Assembly (NCBI GenBank): GCA_902806215.1 | Contig: CADCVT010000299.1 | Coordinates: forward strand, 1 to 9,770 | Direction: 5' to 3' | Length of the DNA stretch: 9,770 bases | Source of the DNA: an uncultured Solirubrobacteraceae bacterium | Lineage (GTDB): Bacteria; Actinomycetota; Thermoleophilia; Solirubrobacterales; Solirubrobacteraceae | Part shown: one piece after another, positions 6,846 through 9,770 of the stretch | Position numbering within the stretch: position 1 is the first letter of the stretch | Layout: each line of letters starts with the position of its first letter | Notes under the pieces: model-generated | Databases searched by the model: none | The model's input: the letters and a program-made list of their open reading frames with translations, nothing else | Told to the model about the DNA's origin: nothing | Made by a program: the position numbers and the translations under genes

Positions 6846-7259
6846 TCAGGGGAGTTCGACGCGCCCGAGCCACCACGCGCGCAGGTCGTCGATGAGCGCG
6901 ACGAAGTCGTCCAGATGCAGGGGTTTCGAGACGAACGAGCTCGCCGCGAGGTCGTAGGCGCGCTGGACGTCTTCCGGCGCCCGCGAGGTCGTCAGCACGA
7001 CGACCGGGACGCGTCTGATCCGGACGCTCTCGTGGGCTCGGACCGCCCGCAGCACGTCGAAGCCCGACATCCGCGGCAGGCCGAGGTCGAGGATGATCAG
7101 CGCGGGCGGGTGATCGGGACGCTCCTCGAGCGCCTCGAGCGCGTGCTCGCCGTCGCGGACGACGCGCAGCTTGACCGGGCTGCCCTCTCGCTCGAAGGCG
7201 AGGCGGGTGAACTCGACGTGGACGTCGGAGTCCTCGACCAGGAGCACGTCAGCGGGCAC
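6846..7259 (-). CDS. Stand-alone receiver-domain response regulator (Rcp1-like)
   Basis: This 137-residue protein is one complete receiver domain and nothing else. It has acidic residues Glu9/Asp10 in LLVEDSD, the phospho-acceptor Asp58 in LIILDLGLP, Thr90/Thr91 in VVVLTTS and the conserved Lys112 in FVSKP. The motif style (VLLVEDSDVHVEFTRLAF and DLGLPRMSGFDVL) resembles the Rcp1-type receivers paired with phytochrome-like kinases. It has no DNA-binding or enzymatic output, so after phosphorylation it would act by protein contact or as a phosphate shuttle. The GTG start is supported by a perfect AAGGAGG site, and the gene overlaps the kinase end by 11 nt, making the two a coupled pair. Confidence 0.93.
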   Translation of the reverse strand: MPADVLLVEDSDVHVEFTRLAFEREGSPVKLRVVRDGEHALEALEERPDHPPALIILDLGLPRMSGFDVLRAVRAHESVRIRRVPVVVLTTSRAPEDVQRAYDLAASSFVSKPLHLDDFVALIDDLRAWWLGRVELP

Positions 7260-8997
7260 GCGGCGCCTCCTTGGCCGGGAGCGTGAGAACGAACCGCGCG
7301 CCGTGCCCGGGCTCGGACTCGACCGCGATGTCGCCGCCCGAGCGCTCGGCGATCCGCTTGACGAGCGCCAGGCCGACGCCCGTCCCCTCGATCTCGTCGT
7401 CGGCGTGCAGTCGGCGGAACATCTCGAAGATCATCGCCTGATCGCGCGGGGCGATGCCGATCCCGTTGTCCTGGACGGCGACCTCCCAGCCGCCGTTGAC
7501 GCGCTCGGCGTCGGCTCGGACCGTGGGCGCGGCGTCGCCCCGGTAGCGCACGGCGTTCGAGATGAGGTTCGCGAAGAGCTGCGTCATCTGCCCCTGATCG
7601 CTCTCTACGACCGGAAGCGGCCCGCGGGTCACTTCGGCGCCCGATTCCTCGATCATCGCCTGCAGCTGGCCGACGGCGGCGTCCCACGCCTCGTCGAGCG
7701 CGACGGGCTCCAGCGGCCGGTCCTCGCGTGAGACGCGCGAGTACGTCAGCAGGTCGGTGATGAGCGCCGACATCTGGCGCGTCCCGCGCAGCGCCATGTC
7801 GACGTACTGGCGGCCACGGTCGTCGAGCTGCTCGCCCTGCTGGCGCATGAGCAGCTCGAGGAAGCCGCTGACCGTTCGCAGCGGCTGCTGCAGATCGTGC
7901 GAGGCGAGGAACGCGAAGCGCTCGAGCTCCTCGTTGGAGCGCGCGAGCTCGTTGCGGCTGGCCTCGAGGTCCGCGAGCGCTTGGCGCCGCCCGCTGGTGG
8001 CCGACGCGACGACGGCGCCGGCGAGGAGGCTGACGAGCGCGCCGAGCACGGCGATGAGGATCGGCACGACGCGCTCGATGTCGCCGACGAGATGGTCGTC
8101 GGAGGAGTAGGTGAGGATCCAGCGGCGCCCGGCGGTCTGCAGCTCGATGTCGCGGCTGCGCCGGTCGTCGTTCGCGTTCTCCGGCCGCGTCGAGCGGATG
8201 AGCCGGCGCAGCGTCCGCCCGTCGGCGTAGCCGAGGTCGTACAGGCGCACGTCGTCGTCGCTCTCGGCGGCGACGTCGCGCATGACGTCGGCGACCCGGA
8301 TGCCCGTGCCGATCGACCCGATGAAGCGCCGCCTGCGCTGATCGCGGTCCGGCGTCTGGTCGGGCCCGGCGTAGATGGGCAGGTAGATGACGATCGACAG
8401 CTCGTCGGGCAGCTGAACGAGCCTCACCGGGGCGGGGGACGTGGCGAGGGTGCTGTCGCGCGCGCGGTCGAGCGCGCCGCGGCGGACCGCGTCGGTCAGG
8501 AGGTCCGCGCCGATCGCGTTGCGGTTGCGGGTGATCGGATAGGCGTACGTGATGACCCCGTAGCGGTCGCGCGAGCCCGGCGGCTGGAACCCGTCGAGGT
8601 CCGGGTACGGCAGGCCGCTCGCCGCGGTCTCCCGCCGCAGCCGGCGCAGGACGGCGGACCGCTCACGGCGCGACACCTCCTGGATGAACGTCACCGCCTG
8701 CATCTCCGGGATGCGTCGGCTGATGTCCTGGCTGCGCAGGAACGAGTCGTACTCGCGCGGCAGCGGGATCCCGTCCGCCGACGCGAGGAACAGCCCGCGC
8801 GTGCTCACGAGCTTCTCGATGTACCGGTCCGTCCGCCGGTCCACCGTCGCGGCGGCCTGCCGCGCACGCTCGTTGAGGAGCTGGTCCTCGCGGCGGTCGA
8901 TCGAGCGGCTCGTCGCCAGCGCGGCCGCGCTCGTCAGGACGAGCAGGCACAACGTGACCGCGACGGCCGGCAGGGTGGGACGTGGGAAGCGGCGCAT
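7249..8997 (-). CDS. CHASE-domain sensor histidine kinase
   Basis: This 582-residue membrane kinase has a first membrane span at about 10-30, an extracytoplasmic CHASE-type domain (about 55-235, with YIEKLVSTRGLFLAS, ISRRIPEMQAVTFI and the YAYPITRNRN segment), a second span at about 309-333 and a short coiled linker (335-358). The dimerisation/phosphotransfer domain has the H-box FAFLASHDLQQPLR with phospho-acceptor His367. The ATPase domain (about 468-575) has the N-box NLISNAVRYRG, G1 DNGIGIAP, F-box FEMFRRLH and G2 GTGVGLALVK, all intact. The SHDLQQPLR H-box is of the phytochrome-kinase type, consistent with its Rcp1-like partner. CHASE domains bind small extracellular ligands; the ligand here is unknown, though the linked importer suggests a solute or osmotic cue. 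The ATG at 8997 has only a weak GAG as SD and follows gatD by 58 bp. Confidence 0.93.
   Translation of the reverse strand: MRRFPRPTLPAVAVTLCLLVLTSAAALATSRSIDRREDQLLNERARQAAATVDRRTDRYIEKLVSTRGLFLASADGIPLPREYDSFLRSQDISRRIPEMQAVTFIQEVSRRERSAVLRRLRRETAASGLPYPDLDGFQPPGSRDRYGVITYAYPITRNRNAIGADLLTDAVRRGALDRARDSTLATSPAPVRLVQLPDELSIVIYLPIYAGPDQTPDRDQRRRRFIGSIGTGIRVADVMRDVAAESDDDVRLYDLGYADGRTLRRLIRSTRPENANDDRRSRDIELQTAGRRWILTYSSDDHLVGDIERVVPILIAVLGALVSLLAGAVVASATSGRRQALADLEASRNELARSNEELERFAFLASHDLQQPLRTVSGFLELLMRQQGEQLDDRGRQYVDMALRGTRQMSALITDLLTYSRVSREDRPLEPVALDEAWDAAVGQLQAMIEESGAEVTRGPLPVVESDQGQMTQLFANLISNAVRYRGDAAPTVRADAERVNGGWEVAVQDNGIGIAPRDQAMIFEMFRRLHADDEIEGTGVGLALVKRIAERSGGDIAVESEPGHGARFVLTLPAKEAPRAR
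7266..7272 (-). promoter_or_regulatory. Strong ribosome-binding site deciding the GTG start of the receiver gene
   Basis: AAGGAGG on the minus strand lies 6 nt before the GTG at 7257-7259, inside the last codons of the kinase gene (Lys-Glu-Ala). It is the strongest Shine-Dalgarno match in the window and suggests that the receiver is made in excess over the kinase. Confidence 0.75.
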
Positions 8998-9025
8998 GGC
9001 GAAGCTCAGGCAACGGTATTCCCGC

Positions 9026-9040
9026 GGAAGGCCGTCTTCC
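9026..9040. other. Short hairpin between gatD and the kinase gene
   Basis: GGAAG (9026-9030) and CTTCC (9036-9040) form a 5-bp stem with a 5-nt loop in the 58-bp spacer 8998-9055. There is no T-tract on either strand, so it is a poor intrinsic terminator. A TACCGT -10-like hexamer lies at 9013-9018 on the minus strand, 15 nt before the kinase ATG, but without a matching -35. Confidence 0.2.
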
Positions 9041-9055
9041 CGCCGTCGCGCGCGT

Positions 9056-9770
9056 TCAGTCGACGCCCGCCGCCCGGCGGGCGCCGCGGTGCGCGGCGTC
9101 CTCGAGCGTGTCGTCGAGCGGGTCGAGCGAGGACAGGCCGGTCGCGTCGGCGATCAGCCGGTCGGCGAACCAGGCGTTCTTCGGCAGCAGGGGGCCGTGG
9201 ATGTACGTGCCGATGACCGAGCCTCGGCGGACGCCCTCGTGGCCGCTTCGGCCGTCGTTGCCGTGGCCCTTCAGCACACGGCCGAGCGGCTGCTCGTTGC
9301 CGAGGTGCGTCCGGCCTCCGTGATTCTCGAAGCCGGCGATCACGCGGCCGTCGACCTCGATCGCGATGTTCCCGATGAGGCGGTCGCCTCCGCCGTCGCC
9401 GCGGATCGTCTCGAGGTCCACGAGGCCGAGGCCGGGGATGTGCTCGTCGCCGAGCTGGTACGAGTGGCCGAGGAGCTGGAAGCCGCCGCAGACGCCGAGG
9501 ACGAGCTTGCCCTGCGCCGCCGCCTCGTGCAGCGCGTCGCGCTTGGTCTCGACGAGGTCGTACGCGCACAGGCGCTGGTCGCGGTCCTGGCCGCCGCCGA
9601 GGTAGAACAGGTCGAACGCGGTCGGATCGACGACGTCGCCGAGCGACGCGGCGGTGACGCTGAAGTCGATCCCCCGCCACGTGCAGCGCCGCTCGAGCAT
9701 GAGCAAGTTGCCGCGGTCGGCGTAGATGTTCATGAGATCCGGATAGAGCGCGCAGACGCGCAGCGAGGCC
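9056..9770 (-). CDS. gatD: Lipid II isoglutaminyl synthase, glutaminase subunit GatD (5' truncated by window edge)
   Basis: GatD releases ammonia from glutamine for its partner MurT, which amidates D-Glu of lipid II to D-isoglutamine in peptidoglycan precursors. The protein is a CobB/CobQ-like class I amidotransferase. The ATG at 9733 is internal: upstream in-frame codons up to 9769 read ASLRVCALYPDL and continue into MNIYADRGN, matching the family N-terminus LRxxxLYPDLxNIYGDRGN. Counting from that internal Met, the oxyanion region is YLGGGQDRDQ (44-53), the nucleophile elbow LGVCGGFQLLG contains Cys82, GFENHGG (134-140) is family-typical, and the catalytic His179 lies in YIHGPLLPKN. The tail after about 205 is acidic then Arg/Ala-rich and probably flexible. 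MurT is expected just beyond base 9770. Stop is TGA at 9056-9058. Confidence 0.93.
   Translation of the reverse strand, partial: ASLRVCALYPDLMNIYADRGNLLMLERRCTWRGIDFSVTAASLGDVVDPTAFDLFYLGGGQDRDQRLCAYDLVETKRDALHEAAAQGKLVLGVCGGFQLLGHSYQLGDEHIPGLGLVDLETIRGDGGGDRLIGNIAIEVDGRVIAGFENHGGRTHLGNEQPLGRVLKGHGNDGRSGHEGVRRGSVIGTYIHGPLLPKNAWFADRLIADATGLSSLDPLDDTLEDAAHRGARRAAGVD

Noticed and set aside
8998..9055. An intrinsic terminator separating gatD from the kinase gene.
   Set aside because: Only a 5-bp stem (9026-9040) without a T-tract is present, so termination here is not supported.
9734..9770. The ATG at 9733 as the true start of gatD.
   Set aside because: The codons upstream, to the window edge, encode a family-conserved LRVCALYPDL segment, so the gene starts outside the window.

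Overview
The window is GC-rich throughout, with near-saturated G/C at third codon positions, GTG and TTG starts, and dense ATGA stop/start overlaps. The gene content (a MurT-GatD type amidotransferase, a degenerate Crp-type regulator, an RTX protein with Cys-containing caps, and a quaternary-amine ABC transporter whose permease has an N-terminal two-Cys segment) suggests Actinomycetota. Within that phylum a Thermoleophilia/Solirubrobacterales-like lineage is my best guess. The taxonomic call is inference from content, not from a marker gene.

Left part, plus strand (1-2162): the 3' portion of hflX (ribosome-associated GTPase; its start lies before base 1). A 159-bp spacer follows, with a plausible promoter and a hairpin that buries the Shine-Dalgarno of the next gene. 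That next gene encodes a Crp/Fnr-type regulator starting at TTG. The last 126 bp of the regulator gene run antisense through the 3' end of a small convergent DUF2294/MpsC-like gene (2037-2420, minus). The small gene looks leaderless: a TAnnnT element sits 7 nt before its GTG.

Middle (2515-3480, plus): a secreted RTX calcium-binding-type protein built of two repeat blocks, each closed by a CGPG...CE cap. Its stop codon directly abuts the stop of the convergent neighbour, at the centre of a 12-bp palindrome.

Right part, minus strand, read right to left: gatD (5' end beyond base 9770), then after 58 bp a CHASE-domain sensor histidine kinase, an overlapping stand-alone receiver response regulator, and a four-gene QAT-family (glycine betaine/choline/osmoprotectant type) ABC importer. 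The importer order is ATPase-CBS, permease, permease, lipoprotein binding protein, and its genes are joined by three 4-nt ATGA overlaps. The two-component pair and the importer run in one direction with at most 35 bp between them, so they may form a six-gene osmoprotectant sensing and uptake unit. The response regulator has no DNA-binding output domain, so any control would have to act through another protein.

No RNA genes, insertion sequences, CRISPR arrays or integration sites were seen. The window is mostly ordinary core and transport genes. The points most worth a second look are the SD-sequestering hairpin, the antisense gene overlap, the kinase/receiver/transporter linkage and the twin-module RTX protein.
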